Below, piece after piece: positions 1 through 8,088 of a stretch of DNA of 64,000 nucleotides (the stretch's first letter is position 1; each line of letters starts with the position of its first letter). Made by a program: the position numbers and the translations under genes. The notes beneath the pieces were generated by a model. The model was not told the DNA's origin and ran no database searches. It saw only the letters and a list, made by a program, of their open reading frames with translations. Origin of the DNA: Paraburkholderia polaris (GTDB taxonomy: Bacteria; Pseudomonadota; Gammaproteobacteria; Burkholderiales; Burkholderiaceae); assembly GCF_012927345.1 (NCBI RefSeq), contig NZ_JABBGJ010000019.1, forward strand, positions 62,001 to 126,000, read 5' to 3'.

Positions 1-338
1 CGCGCCGTTTCGGCTTGCAGCCGGCCAATCGCGGCGGCCTCGTGAAGACAATCGGCGGTGCCTCGCTCGGCGGCAAGGAGCGGGTCGCCGTGGTGGAGAT
101 CGGCGATACGTGGCTCGTGCTCGGCACGGCGCCAGGCAATGTGCGTCTGCTGCACACGATGCCCGCCGGTTCAGCCGCGGTCGATCCGGTCGCCGGTATG
201 CAACCGGCCGCACCAGGCGCATCGAATGTTTCGAGCGCGCGCGCAGCGTTGCCCGGCACTTTCGGCCAACGCTTTCGAGACGCTTTAAAAGGCGAAGTGG
301 GCAAACGTTTCAATGGGCAAGGCGGCGGGGATCGGTAA
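1..338 (+). CDS. fliO: FliO, flagellar export gate assembly protein (C-terminal part; 5' end outside window)
   Basis: Reading frame open from the window edge (first complete codon at base 3) to TAA at 336-338. The visible 112 residues contain the soluble domain typical of FliO, including GGLVKTIGGASLGGKERVAV and VEIGDTWLVLGTAPGNVRLL, followed by a low-complexity basic tail. FliO is a small membrane protein that helps assemble the FliP ring of the flagellar type III export gate. The N-terminal membrane segment lies upstream of the window. Its stop overlaps the ATG of fliP (TAATG), so translation is probably coupled. Identity is supported mainly by the following fliPQR genes and the conserved glycine-rich segment. 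Confidence 0.9.
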   Translation, partial: RRFGLQPANRGGLVKTIGGASLGGKERVAVVEIGDTWLVLGTAPGNVRLLHTMPAGSAAVDPVAGMQPAAPGASNVSSARAALPGTFGQRFRDALKGEVGKRFNGQGGGDR

Positions 339-1171
339 TGCAGTTCAGTCTTCAATCAGCGCAATCGGTGCGTCATGCGCACGCCACTCGCATGTCTTGC
401 GCCGCCTCGAAAGTCATTCCCGTCCTGCGCCGTGTCGCACCGGTCGTGTTGCCGGCACTGATGCTCGCGCTGCCGACGCTGTCGTTCGCACAAACCGCCG
501 GCTTGCCGGCCTTCAATACGAGCCCGGGTCCGAACGGCGGCACGACCTACTCGCTGAGCGTGCAGACGATGCTGCTGCTCACGATGCTGTCGTTCCTGCC
601 GGCAATGGTGCTGATGATGACGAGCTTCACACGCATCATCATTGTGTTGTCGCTGCTGCGCCAGGCGCTCGGCACGACCACCACGCCGCCTAACCAGGTG
701 CTGGTCGGTCTCGCGCTGTTCCTCACGCTGTTCGTGATGTCGCCGGTGCTAGACAAGGCCTATAACGACGGCTACAAACCGTTCTCCGATGGCTCGATGC
801 CGATGGAGACGGCGGTCACCCGCGGCCTCGCACCGTTCAAGACGTTCATGCTGCGCCAGACCCGCGAAAGCGATCTCGCGCTGTTCGCCCGCATCTCGCA
901 CGCCGCGCCGATGCAAGGACCGGAAGACGTACCGCTGTCGCTGCTGGTACCGTCGTTCGTGACGAGTGAACTGAAGACGGGCTTCCAGATCGGCTTCACG
1001 ATTTTCATCCCGTTTCTGATCATCGACATGGTGGTGGCGAGCGTGCTGATGTCGATGGGGATGATGATGGTGTCGCCCGCCACCATCTCGCTGCCGTTCA
1101 AGCTGATGCTGTTCGTGCTGGTCGACGGTTGGCAGTTGCTGCTCGGCTCGCTCGCGCAGAGCTTTGTTTAA
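338..1171 (+). CDS. fliP: FliP, flagellar type III export gate protein
   Basis: 277 residues from an ATG that overlaps the fliO stop. FliP forms the FliPQR core channel in the inner membrane. An N-terminal signal peptide with cleavage near residue 51 (after LPTLSFA) is followed by the conserved membrane segment with MTSFTRIIIVLSLLRQALGT and PPNQVLVGLALFLTLFVM. The C-terminal half carries SELKTGFQIGFTIFIPFLII and the Met-rich SMGMMMVSP segment that is typical of FliP. The first about 25 residues before the signal core are longer than in E. coli, so an internal Met (residue 19) could be the true start. It lies in the fliOPQR unit and belongs to the early class of flagellar genes. Confidence 0.97.
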   Translation: MQFSLQSAQSVRHAHATRMSCAASKVIPVLRRVAPVVLPALMLALPTLSFAQTAGLPAFNTSPGPNGGTTYSLSVQTMLLLTMLSFLPAMVLMMTSFTRIIIVLSLLRQALGTTTTPPNQVLVGLALFLTLFVMSPVLDKAYNDGYKPFSDGSMPMETAVTRGLAPFKTFMLRQTRESDLALFARISHAAPMQGPEDVPLSLLVPSFVTSELKTGFQIGFTIFIPFLIIDMVVASVLMSMGMMMVSPATISLPFKLMLFVLVDGWQLLLGSLAQSFV

Positions 1172-1248
1172 CCGGGTCGCTTAGTTACGGCACTTAGCTA
1201 CGGCACTTAGCTGCGTCACCCAACCCTTCACGCTTCCGGTACTACGCC

Positions 1249-1518
1249 ATGAATCAGGAATCCGTCATGACGCTCGCGCACCAGGCCATGTATATCGGCC
1301 TGCTGCTCGCCGCGCCGTTGCTGCTGGTCGCGCTGGTGGTCGGTCTGGTGGTGAGCCTGTTCCAGGCCGCTACGCAGATCAACGAAACCACGCTGTCGTT
1401 CATTCCGAAGCTGCTCGCGATCGCCATCACAATGGTGATCGCCGGTCCGTGGATGTTGACCATCATGCTCGACTACCTGCGCGAAACGCTCACCAACATC
1501 CCTTCGCTCGTCAACTGA
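1249..1518 (+). CDS. fliQ: FliQ, flagellar type III export gate protein
   Basis: 89 residues, the family length. Two hydrophobic helices (about residues 14-38 and 53-75) and the conserved ATQINETTLSFIPKLL between them identify FliQ, four copies of which wrap the FliP/FliR core of the export gate. It starts at ATG 1249, 77 bases after fliP. The spacer has three near copies of a short element (TTAGTTACGGCAC, TTAGCTACGGCAC, TTAGCTGCGTCAC) that do not encode anything obvious. Confidence 0.97.
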   Translation: MNQESVMTLAHQAMYIGLLLAAPLLLVALVVGLVVSLFQAATQINETTLSFIPKLLAIAITMVIAGPWMLTIMLDYLRETLTNIPSLVN

Positions 1519-1564
1519 GCGCGGCCCCGGCCTCCGCTCAGCGCTTGCGCCCTTCCCTACCGCC

Positions 1565-2347
1565 ATGTTTTCCGTCACCTACGCACAACTGAATGCCTGG
1601 CTCACGGCGTTCCTGTGGCCTTTCGTGCGGATTCTCGCACTGGTGGCGACCGCGCCGGTGCTCGGCAACGCCTCGCTGCCAATGCGCGTGAAGATCGGCC
1701 TCGCGGCGTTCATCACAATCATCGTCGCGCCCACGCTCGGCGCGCTGCCGCAGGTGACGGTGTTTTCCGCTGAAGGCGTGTGGATCATCGTCAACCAGTT
1801 CCTGATCGGCATCGCGCTCGGCATGACAATGCAGATCGTGTTTCAGGCGATCGGCGCCACCGGCGACTTTGTCGGTCTGGGCATGGGTCTCGGTTTCGCG
1901 ACATTCTTCGACGCGCAGGCGAGCAGTTCCAGCCAGGTGCTGTCGAGCTATATGACCACCATCGCGATGCTGGTGTTTCTGGTGATCGACGGCCATCTGC
2001 AGATGATCAGCGCGCTCTTGACCACGTTCCAGTCAGTGCCGGTGTCGGCGAACATTCTGGGTGCGCCCGGTTGGCGCACGCTGGCGAATTTCGGCAGCAC
2101 AGTGTTTTCGGCGGGTCTGCTGCTGTCGCTGCCGGTGGTCGTCGCGCTCCTGATCACCAATATCTCGCTCGGCATTCTGAACCGCGCCGCGCCGCAAATC
2201 GGCGTATTCCAGATCGGCTTTCCGCTGACGATGCTGATCGGCATGCTGCTCCTGCAGCTGATGATCCCGAACATGATTCCGTTCTTCATGCGCCTGTTCG
2301 ATGTCGGCATCGATCAGATGGGGCGCGTGGCGGCAGGGTTCAAATAG
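1565..2347 (+). CDS. fliR: FliR, flagellar type III export gate protein
   Basis: 260 residues with six predicted hydrophobic segments. Recognisable FliR features are the N-terminal WLTAFLWPFVRILALVATAP, the central GLGMGLGFATFFDAQ and the C-terminal PQIGVFQIGFPLTMLIGMLL. FliR is the single-copy subunit that closes the FliPQR export channel, with FlhB contacting it. It is the last gene of the rightward fliOPQR unit; a strong inverted repeat at 2450-2492 lies between it and the converging flgL. Confidence 0.97.
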   Translation: MFSVTYAQLNAWLTAFLWPFVRILALVATAPVLGNASLPMRVKIGLAAFITIIVAPTLGALPQVTVFSAEGVWIIVNQFLIGIALGMTMQIVFQAIGATGDFVGLGMGLGFATFFDAQASSSSQVLSSYMTTIAMLVFLVIDGHLQMISALLTTFQSVPVSANILGAPGWRTLANFGSTVFSAGLLLSLPVVVALLITNISLGILNRAAPQIGVFQIGFPLTMLIGMLLLQLMIPNMIPFFMRLFDVGIDQMGRVAAGFK

Positions 2348-2449
2348 CGCGACTTCCAGGCCGGCGACTGGCTTCGGGTGGGCCCCATCTCACGCCTGCA
2401 TCGCTGACGCACTTGGGCGATGCTGGCCATGCATCGTTCAACTCAGAAC

Positions 2450-2492
2450 GCGAAAGGGCGGAGCCGGCTCACACCGGCATCCGCCCTTTCGC
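2450..2492. terminator. Bidirectional terminator-like hairpin between fliR and flgL
   Basis: Perfect 13-base arms (GCGAAAGGGCGGA at 2450-2462 and its complement at 2480-2492) with further pairing GCCGG/CCGGC inside. It sits in the only gap between the convergent fliR and flgL genes, as expected of a shared transcription stop. There is only a weak T run (ATTTC) on the + side, so terminator function is inferred. Confidence 0.6.
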
Positions 2493-2512
2493 ATTTCAGA
2501 CTGCTCGCCCGC

Positions 2513-3748
2513 TTAGTTCAGGTACTGGAACAGCGACACGCTCTGAATCTTCGAAAACGCCAGCTGCGCTGCTTGCAGTGTGGTTTGCGTCATCGTGTAC
2601 TGGGCGATCGTCTGGACCATGTTGGTTTGCGTCAGATTCGTCAGGTTGGTCGACGTCTGCAACGTGTTGGCCTGCGTGACCGTCTGCAACGCCTGCACTT
2701 CCTGTTCGCGACCACCTACGTTCGCCCGCGCGGTGACCACGTTGTTGATCGTGTTCTCGAGCTGGGTCGCGCTGGTGGTCAGCGCATTTTGCAAACTGGC
2801 CGTCGAAGCCGTACCCGCGACCGGCGATTGCAGCGTGGCAATCAACTGGTTCAGATTCGCGAACACGTCCATGTTGCCTTGCGTGGCCGGCGTTACCGTG
2901 AAGCTGTCACCTGTGCTCGGCGTGCCGGTGATGCTCACCGACTGGCCGCCGAGCGTGATGGCCGAGCCTGCCGTGAAGGTCTGCACCGGACCCGGCGTGC
3001 CTGGCGTGCCCGGCGTTGCCGGACTGGTCTGGCTCACCGTGTAGGTGGTCGGCGACAAGAAATTGATGGTGTAGGTGTCCGCATTGGTCGGATCGGTCGG
3101 ATTCGTCAGGCTCACGCTACTGATCACGCCACTGCCCTGGTTGCCGGGCGTCGCAGCCGGTACCGCGCTCGTGCCGATCGGCGCGACGCTGCCGAAGATC
3201 GAGAGGCCGTTGTCGGCCGTCTGGACCGTGCTCGAGCCGGTGACCTGCACGGTGCGCGTGCCGGTGTCGCCCGAATAAGTCACGACGCCGGCCGCATTGG
3301 TGCTGTACGGCTGCGCGGTGCTTTGAAAGCCAGCGAACAGGTAGTTGCCCTGCGGGTCGGTCGTGTTGGCCAGTGTCATCAATTGACTGCTCAACCCCTG
3401 CAACTGCGTGGCAATTGCGCCGCGGTTGCTGTTGTTCAGCGAAGCGTCGCCGGCTTGCAGTATCAGCGTGTGAATGCTCTGCAACACGGTATTGACGCTG
3501 CCGAGCGTGGAGTCTTCCTGTTGCAGCGACGAGAGCGCGGTCGTCTGGTTGGTCGTGTATTGCGACAAGGTTGTCGCAGTCGAGCTCAGCTGCACCGCCT
3601 GCGCTGCGCCGAGCGGATTGTCCGACGGCGTGGAGAGGCTCACGCCACTCGAAATCTCGGCATACAACTGCGACAACTGAGTTTGCTCATCGCTCATCGT
3701 CGCCACATTCATGTTGAAGTACTGTGAACTGGAGATACGCATGTTCAA
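2513..3748 (-). CDS. flgL: FlgL (HAP3), hook-filament junction protein
   Basis: 411 residues. The flagellin-like N-terminal helix region (MRISSSQYFNMNVATMS, then ISSGVSLSTPSDNPLGAAQ) and the C-terminal helix region (LTNLTQTNMVQTIAQYTMTQ, then LAFSKIQSVSLFQYLN) are those of FlgL, which joins FlgK to the filament. The Ser/Thr/Gly-rich middle forms the surface domain. An alternative start two codons downstream (MRISS) would match E. coli FlgL better. It lies 4 bases after flgK and is probably co-transcribed with it from a sigma-28-like site at 5793-5819. Confidence 0.96.
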   Translation of the reverse strand: MNMRISSSQYFNMNVATMSDEQTQLSQLYAEISSGVSLSTPSDNPLGAAQAVQLSSTATTLSQYTTNQTTALSSLQQEDSTLGSVNTVLQSIHTLILQAGDASLNNSNRGAIATQLQGLSSQLMTLANTTDPQGNYLFAGFQSTAQPYSTNAAGVVTYSGDTGTRTVQVTGSSTVQTADNGLSIFGSVAPIGTSAVPAATPGNQGSGVISSVSLTNPTDPTNADTYTINFLSPTTYTVSQTSPATPGTPGTPGPVQTFTAGSAITLGGQSVSITGTPSTGDSFTVTPATQGNMDVFANLNQLIATLQSPVAGTASTASLQNALTTSATQLENTINNVVTARANVGGREQEVQALQTVTQANTLQTSTNLTNLTQTNMVQTIAQYTMTQTTLQAAQLAFSKIQSVSLFQYLN

Positions 3749-3752
3749 TGCC

Positions 3753-5735
3753 TCACTGGAAGATGCCGATCAACGTCTGAAACAGGGTCTGCGCGGTCTG
3801 AATGACCTTGCTGTTGGCCTGATAGAGCTGCTGATACTGAAGCAGATTAGCGGCTTCCTCGTTGAGGTTCACGCCGGAGACCGACTGCTGCGCAGTGGTG
3901 ATCTGCGTCACCACCGCGGTCTGGGCTGTGCTCGAAGTCTGAATCTGGTTGGTCTGGTTGCCGACCTGGTTGACGTAGTTCGCATACGCGCCCACCAGCG
4001 TGAGCGTGCCGCCCGACATCGACTTCACGTTAGACAGATTCGACAACGCGAGCGCGTTGCTGCCGTCGTTAGTCGCGCCGGTGTTTGGGCCGATGGAAAA
4101 TGTATCGCCGGCGGCCGGTGCACCGCTGATTGTCACTGTCACGCCGTTCATACTGCCGGCGGTAGCGTTGTTGATCGTCAGCGTCGCGCCGGAGGCTGCC
4201 GAATAGGGCACATCGGGCGTAGTGGCGGTGTCGTAGGTGGTTGAGGTCGGCGGCGTGCCAGCCGTCACCGTCACCATCGAGCCGGTCGGGAATCCGGACA
4301 GTCCCGTGCCGTCGTACGTCAGCTTGGTGGTCGCGTTGGGCATGGTATAGCCCGTCGTCACCGTACCCGACGAAATCGTACCGGTGCCGGTGTTGGTCGC
4401 CGCAGCCGAGCCAAGCACCGGGGACGCGGCCGCAATCGCCGAAGCGGCCGTAGTCGCGGTAGTGAAGCTGTTCAGCGCGCCGCGGGTCGGTTCCACCGTG
4501 AACGAGTCACCGGGGTTCATCGTGCCGGTGGTCGAGAAATTCAAGCCGTTGATCGGCTGGCTCAGGTTGGTCGCCGAGCCCACTACGGCGCCGCTCGAAT
4601 TGTCGGTCAGCGTGTAGGAGGTGCCGTTATAGGCGAGCGTGTAGTCGCCGGTGGTCGGCTGCGAGGGATTCGCGAAGGACACGCTCAGCGACGCATTGCC
4701 CGTGTTCTGCGAGTTCGCGTAGACCGTCGGACTGCCCACCGAGAACAGCGCGCCGCCTTGGGCGCCGGTGAGCGTAATGCCGAGCGCGTTCTGCGCGTTG
4801 ACCTGCGAGGCGAAGCTCACTGCAATCGCGCCGAGTTGCGCTTCGGCCGGATCGAGCGTCTGGCTTCGGAACGCAGCGAGACCGCCAAGCGTGCCGCCCG
4901 TGACGCTGCTGTCGGGCAGGCTTTGCGGTGCGGCGGCCGGGTTCGCGCCGACCTGGCCGAGGTACTGAACCGAGAGTTCGCTGGTGTCGCCCGTCGAAGG
5001 TGCCGTGCCGAGGTTGTAGCTGTTGCCAGCGGATACGAGCGGTTGGCCATTGCCCATGAACACGCTGTAGTTGCCGTTGCTGCTGGTCACGACGTTTACG
5101 CCAATCAGTTGCGACAGACTCGACACGGCTTGATCGCGTTGATCCATCAGCTGGTTCGGCGGCTGGCCTTGTGTGCTGGCCGCGGCGATCTGTCCGTTCA
5201 ACTGCGCGATCTGCTGCGTGTAGCCGTTGATCTGCGAAACGGTGCTGGTGAGTTGCGTGTTGACGCTCTGACGCAGCGAGTCGTATTGCTGACCCGCGGC
5301 GTTGATCTGGTTGACGAGCGTCTGCGCGCCGCTCATCGCGGTCTGGCGGGTGGACAGCGTGGAGGCGCTGTTCGAGACGTTCTGCAAACCGGTGAAATAG
5401 CCGGTGATCGCGCTGGCAATACCGGCGGTCGGGCTGCCGATCAGATTGTTCAGCTGCGAGATCATCGTGCTGTACGCCGACAGCGAGCTGCCCGAGCTCT
5501 GCGCGTTGTTCAGCTCGGTGGTCAGATACTGGCTGTACTGGCGCGTCACCGTGACCGTCGAGACGCCCTGCGGCAGATAGCCGGAGCCCGTGTACTGGCC
5601 ACCGCTTTCCGCGTAGACCGGCGTTTCGATCGTGTAGCCCGGCGTGGACGCGTTGCTGATGTTCTGGCCGGTCGACGTGAGCCCCCACTGGGCTGCGTTC
5701 AGTCCGCTAAGGCCGATACTGATGAGATCTGACAT
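3753..5735 (-). CDS. flgK: FlgK (HAP1), hook-associated protein
   Basis: 660 residues. The N-terminal rod/hook signature ISIGLSGLNAAQWGLTSTGQ followed by NISNASTPGYT, and the C-terminal GVNLNEEAANLLQYQQLYQA with VIQTAQTLFQTLIGIF, are diagnostic of FlgK, the first hook-filament junction protein. The protein is longer than E. coli FlgK (547 residues) because of an enlarged Thr/Gly/Ala-rich central region (about residues 330-570). It is first in a flgKL unit. A sigma-28-like promoter and an overlapping hairpin lie 58-89 bases upstream. Confidence 0.97.
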   Translation of the reverse strand: MSDLISIGLSGLNAAQWGLTSTGQNISNASTPGYTIETPVYAESGGQYTGSGYLPQGVSTVTVTRQYSQYLTTELNNAQSSGSSLSAYSTMISQLNNLIGSPTAGIASAITGYFTGLQNVSNSASTLSTRQTAMSGAQTLVNQINAAGQQYDSLRQSVNTQLTSTVSQINGYTQQIAQLNGQIAAASTQGQPPNQLMDQRDQAVSSLSQLIGVNVVTSSNGNYSVFMGNGQPLVSAGNSYNLGTAPSTGDTSELSVQYLGQVGANPAAAPQSLPDSSVTGGTLGGLAAFRSQTLDPAEAQLGAIAVSFASQVNAQNALGITLTGAQGGALFSVGSPTVYANSQNTGNASLSVSFANPSQPTTGDYTLAYNGTSYTLTDNSSGAVVGSATNLSQPINGLNFSTTGTMNPGDSFTVEPTRGALNSFTTATTAASAIAAASPVLGSAAATNTGTGTISSGTVTTGYTMPNATTKLTYDGTGLSGFPTGSMVTVTAGTPPTSTTYDTATTPDVPYSAASGATLTINNATAGSMNGVTVTISGAPAAGDTFSIGPNTGATNDGSNALALSNLSNVKSMSGGTLTLVGAYANYVNQVGNQTNQIQTSSTAQTAVVTQITTAQQSVSGVNLNEEAANLLQYQQLYQANSKVIQTAQTLFQTLIGIFQ

Positions 5736-5792
5736 GCGTCATCCTGAAGGGCGACACCGACCACATGCCGCCGCGTTACTTGAACATCCTGT

Positions 5793-5819
5793 TTAACGGC
5801 CCTCACGAGGAAAAATTGA
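5793..5819 (-). promoter_or_regulatory. Sigma-28 (FliA) promoter-like site for flgKL
   Basis: On the minus strand TCAATTTT, 11 bases, then GCCGTTAA. Against the established FliA consensus TAAAGTTT-N11-GCCGATAA this is 6/8 and 7/8 matches with exact spacing. The -10 lies 58 bases before the flgK ATG. FlgK and FlgL are late or mixed-class genes in E. coli, so FliA control is plausible. Confidence 0.5.
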
Positions 5820-5824
5820 GGGCC
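5798..5824 (-). terminator. Hairpin downstream of ycgR, overlapping the flgK promoter-like site
   Basis: Arms GGCCCTCA (5798-5805) and TGAGGGCC (5817-5824) pair perfectly around an 11-base loop. On the minus strand it follows ycgR, but only GTTAAA comes after it, so it is a weak terminator candidate. It overlaps the proposed flgK sigma-28 site. Confidence 0.4.
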
Positions 5825-5891
5825 TTTCCGATGCTTGTTCGACGTTTGTTCCAACGTTTGCGAGGCGCGTGCGGCAAGGCTTTGTCGCTCG

Positions 5892-6683
5892 TCAGCGCAC
5901 CAGCGAGCGACGCTTCATTTCGAGCTGCGTAATCAGGCGTTGCAGCGTGTTTTCGGCGCTGCCCGGCAGCGTCACAAAACGGAAGCCGAGTTGATAGCGC
6001 TGCGTGCCGTTCGGCAACGCGGTGGAGCGGTGCGACACCAGTTGCAGATCCAGCGAAAGCCGGCCGAGCGAGCCAAGCGATAGTTCGCAATCCAGCAGCC
6101 GCGTACCCATCGGCAATTCGGCCACGCGTTCATCCGTGGTGCGCATGCCGACGCCGCCGAGCGACAGATCGTGCACTTCGAAGCGGAACGTGTCGCCTTC
6201 GGGCAAACGGCCGGTGCACATATACGGATCGAGAATTGGCGCATCGACGCGGAAATACTCGCGGCGCTGAACGTAAAACAGCACTTCGGGGAAGTTGGCC
6301 TCGAATGCGGGCAGTCCTTCGTAGCGGGTTTCGCGTGGCGTGGCGGTCGCAAATTCGACGCGCACGCCGTCAGGCGATGCGTGGAACTGGCAGCGAGGCG
6401 CGCCCAATAAGCCTTTGTTCTGATCGGAGAGCGCGCCCCAATCGAAAGTGAAGGTGCGCCCGCGCACGTCGACATCGAGCAGGCGCGTCACGAGTTGACC
6501 GCCCGCATATTCAACGGTGAGGAAATCGCCTCGATTGACGAGGTTGCGTAACTGAACGCCGATCTCCAGCGGATTGCGACGGCCGAAATCGGGGGCGCTT
6601 TCGTTTAGCTGGGCGTGCGACTGGCCGGGTGCGTCAGTCTGGCCGTGCGACTGGGTAGTATCCATGGGCTTGCCGGTATGCAT
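5892..6683 (-). CDS. ycgR: YcgR-like flagellar brake protein (PilZ domain, c-di-GMP binding)
   Basis: 263 residues from ATG 6683; ATG 6665 and TTG 6704 are alternative starts and the ribosome site does not decide. The N-terminal YcgR domain (about residues 35-135) precedes a PilZ domain. The PilZ c-di-GMP motif is visible as RREYFR (about residues 140-145) and DLSLGG further on. YcgR proteins bind c-di-GMP and slow the flagellar motor by contacting MotA or FliG. It lies between flgK and flgJ on the same strand and has its own sigma-28-like promoter at 6800-6826, matching the late-gene control of E. coli ycgR. Confidence 0.92.
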   Translation of the reverse strand: MHTGKPMDTTQSHGQTDAPGQSHAQLNESAPDFGRRNPLEIGVQLRNLVNRGDFLTVEYAGGQLVTRLLDVDVRGRTFTFDWGALSDQNKGLLGAPRCQFHASPDGVRVEFATATPRETRYEGLPAFEANFPEVLFYVQRREYFRVDAPILDPYMCTGRLPEGDTFRFEVHDLSLGGVGMRTTDERVAELPMGTRLLDCELSLGSLGRLSLDLQLVSHRSTALPNGTQRYQLGFRFVTLPGSAENTLQRLITQLEMKRRSLVR

Positions 6684-6799
6684 GTTCTTGCGGGCGCGTG
6701 CCAAGGCTCCTGCCGGGGCTTTCGCGCGGTCTTCATCGAAGCCGCTGCACGCGCATTCAACCGGACATTACAACGCTTTCCGGTATGGGGTCTAACTGA

Positions 6800-6826
6800 T
6801 TAGCGGCAGCATTCAGCCAAAATTTA
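6800..6826 (-). promoter_or_regulatory. Sigma-28 (FliA) promoter-like site for ycgR
   Basis: Minus strand TAAATTTT, 11 bases, GCCGCTAA: 7/8 matches in each box to TAAAGTTT-N11-GCCGATAA with exact spacing. The -10 is 117 bases before ATG 6683. The remaining 6827-7077 gap before flgJ has no gene; it holds a GC-rich hairpin (CCGGCCGCC/GGCGGCCGG, 6935-6956) without a T run. Confidence 0.7.
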
Positions 6827-7077
6827 GGGGCGTGTAATGAAATATTTGCCGCAAACGTTAAAACGCCAATATGCCACCAGTGGAATCCCGGTGCATCGAA
6901 TACAGGCGACAATCACGCCGGTTATGCGGGTGGACCGGCCGCCCGTAGGCGGCCGGCCTCGTCCGTCTTGTTATGCACCTGGCCCCGTCGCGTGCATGCT
7001 TTATTCGAGAAAATCAAACTGCTTAAACTGATCGGCTGCGCAGTCAAGTGCAACCGCACACCTGCATTAACGGCAGG

Positions 7078-8076
7078 TCAGCCCATTTTCTGCATGATGG
7101 ACATCAGCTTTTTCGCGTAATGCGGATCGGTCGCGTAGCCCGCGCGCTGCATGCCATTGGCAAAGCCATTCACGTCATGCGCGGAATTGATCACCTGCGC
7201 ATAACGCGGGTTGCCCTTGAGCATGCTTGCGTAGTCGGTCATCGCTTCCTGGTACGAGTCGTACGCACGGAATTTTTCGACGGTACGCTGCGGCTTGCCG
7301 TTCACATATTCGGTCGTGACCGTCGAGACAGTCTTGCCGGTCCAGTCCTTGGTCGCCTTGATGCCGAACACGTTGTGGCTGGTCGAACCGTCCGACTTCT
7401 TGATTTCGCTCTTGCCCCAGCCCGATTCGAGCGCGGCCTGGCCGATGATGAAGCGCGCCGGAATGCCGGTTGCCGCGCTGGCGGCTTGTGCCGGCTCGGC
7501 GAGCTTGTCGACGAAAGCGTCGACCTTCGGCGAGCTGCCGTCGCCTTTGATCGGCGGAGTCAGCGCGCTGTTGGCCGAGTAGCCCCTGCCCATCGCCAGT
7601 TGGCCGTTGGCCTGCGCATTGCCGTAGGCCTTGGCAAGCGCGTTCAGCGCCGCGGTCTGGCCTTCGTCGCCGCCGCTGCCGCCACCCAACGCATTGGCCA
7701 TGCCGGGAAGACCACCGCCTGTGCCGCTCGCGCCGCCCACCTGCATGCCCTGATTGCGCATCATCTGCTTGAGCATCGCGTCTGCCACGCCGATGCCCTT
7801 CTGCGACAGCTGTTGCGACAACTGCTGATCCATCATCGACGTGAAGGTGGCGCTGTCGTGCGAATCGAACGGACCATCCTGTGGCGTCGCATCGCGCATA
7901 CTCTTCAGCATCATCTGCGTGAACACCGCATCGAACTGCTGCGCGGCCATCTTCATGCCGGCCTGCGGCGAAGCCTTGGCCTGCGCACTCAATTTGCCGA
8001 AGCCCTGCACGTCGAGCGCGAAGCGCTGGGTCAGGTCGTTCGCCGCGTTGGCGGAATTGGTCGTATCCGAATTCAT
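7078..8076 (-). CDS. flgJ: FlgJ, rod-capping protein with peptidoglycan hydrolase domain
   Basis: 332 residues. Residues about 15-115 form the rod-binding domain (LDVQGFGKLSAQAKASPQAG, then QFDAVFTQMMLKSMRDATP). Residues about 183-332 are a glucosaminidase-type domain with FIIGQAALESGWGKSEI (likely catalytic Glu217) and GYATDPHYAKKLMSIM. FlgJ caps the growing rod and opens the peptidoglycan in the periplasm. A Gly-rich linker (115-140) joins the two domains. Dual-domain FlgJ is usual in beta- and gamma-proteobacteria. It is the last gene of the leftward flgBCDEFGHIJ operon. Confidence 0.97.
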   Translation of the reverse strand: MNSDTTNSANAANDLTQRFALDVQGFGKLSAQAKASPQAGMKMAAQQFDAVFTQMMLKSMRDATPQDGPFDSHDSATFTSMMDQQLSQQLSQKGIGVADAMLKQMMRNQGMQVGGASGTGGGLPGMANALGGGSGGDEGQTAALNALAKAYGNAQANGQLAMGRGYSANSALTPPIKGDGSSPKVDAFVDKLAEPAQAASAATGIPARFIIGQAALESGWGKSEIKKSDGSTSHNVFGIKATKDWTGKTVSTVTTEYVNGKPQRTVEKFRAYDSYQEAMTDYASMLKGNPRYAQVINSAHDVNGFANGMQRAGYATDPHYAKKLMSIMQKMG

Positions 8077-8088
8077 CCTGTGTCTTCC

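Noticed and set aside
6935..6956. Terminator after flgJ
   Set aside because: Strong GC hairpin but no T run on either side.
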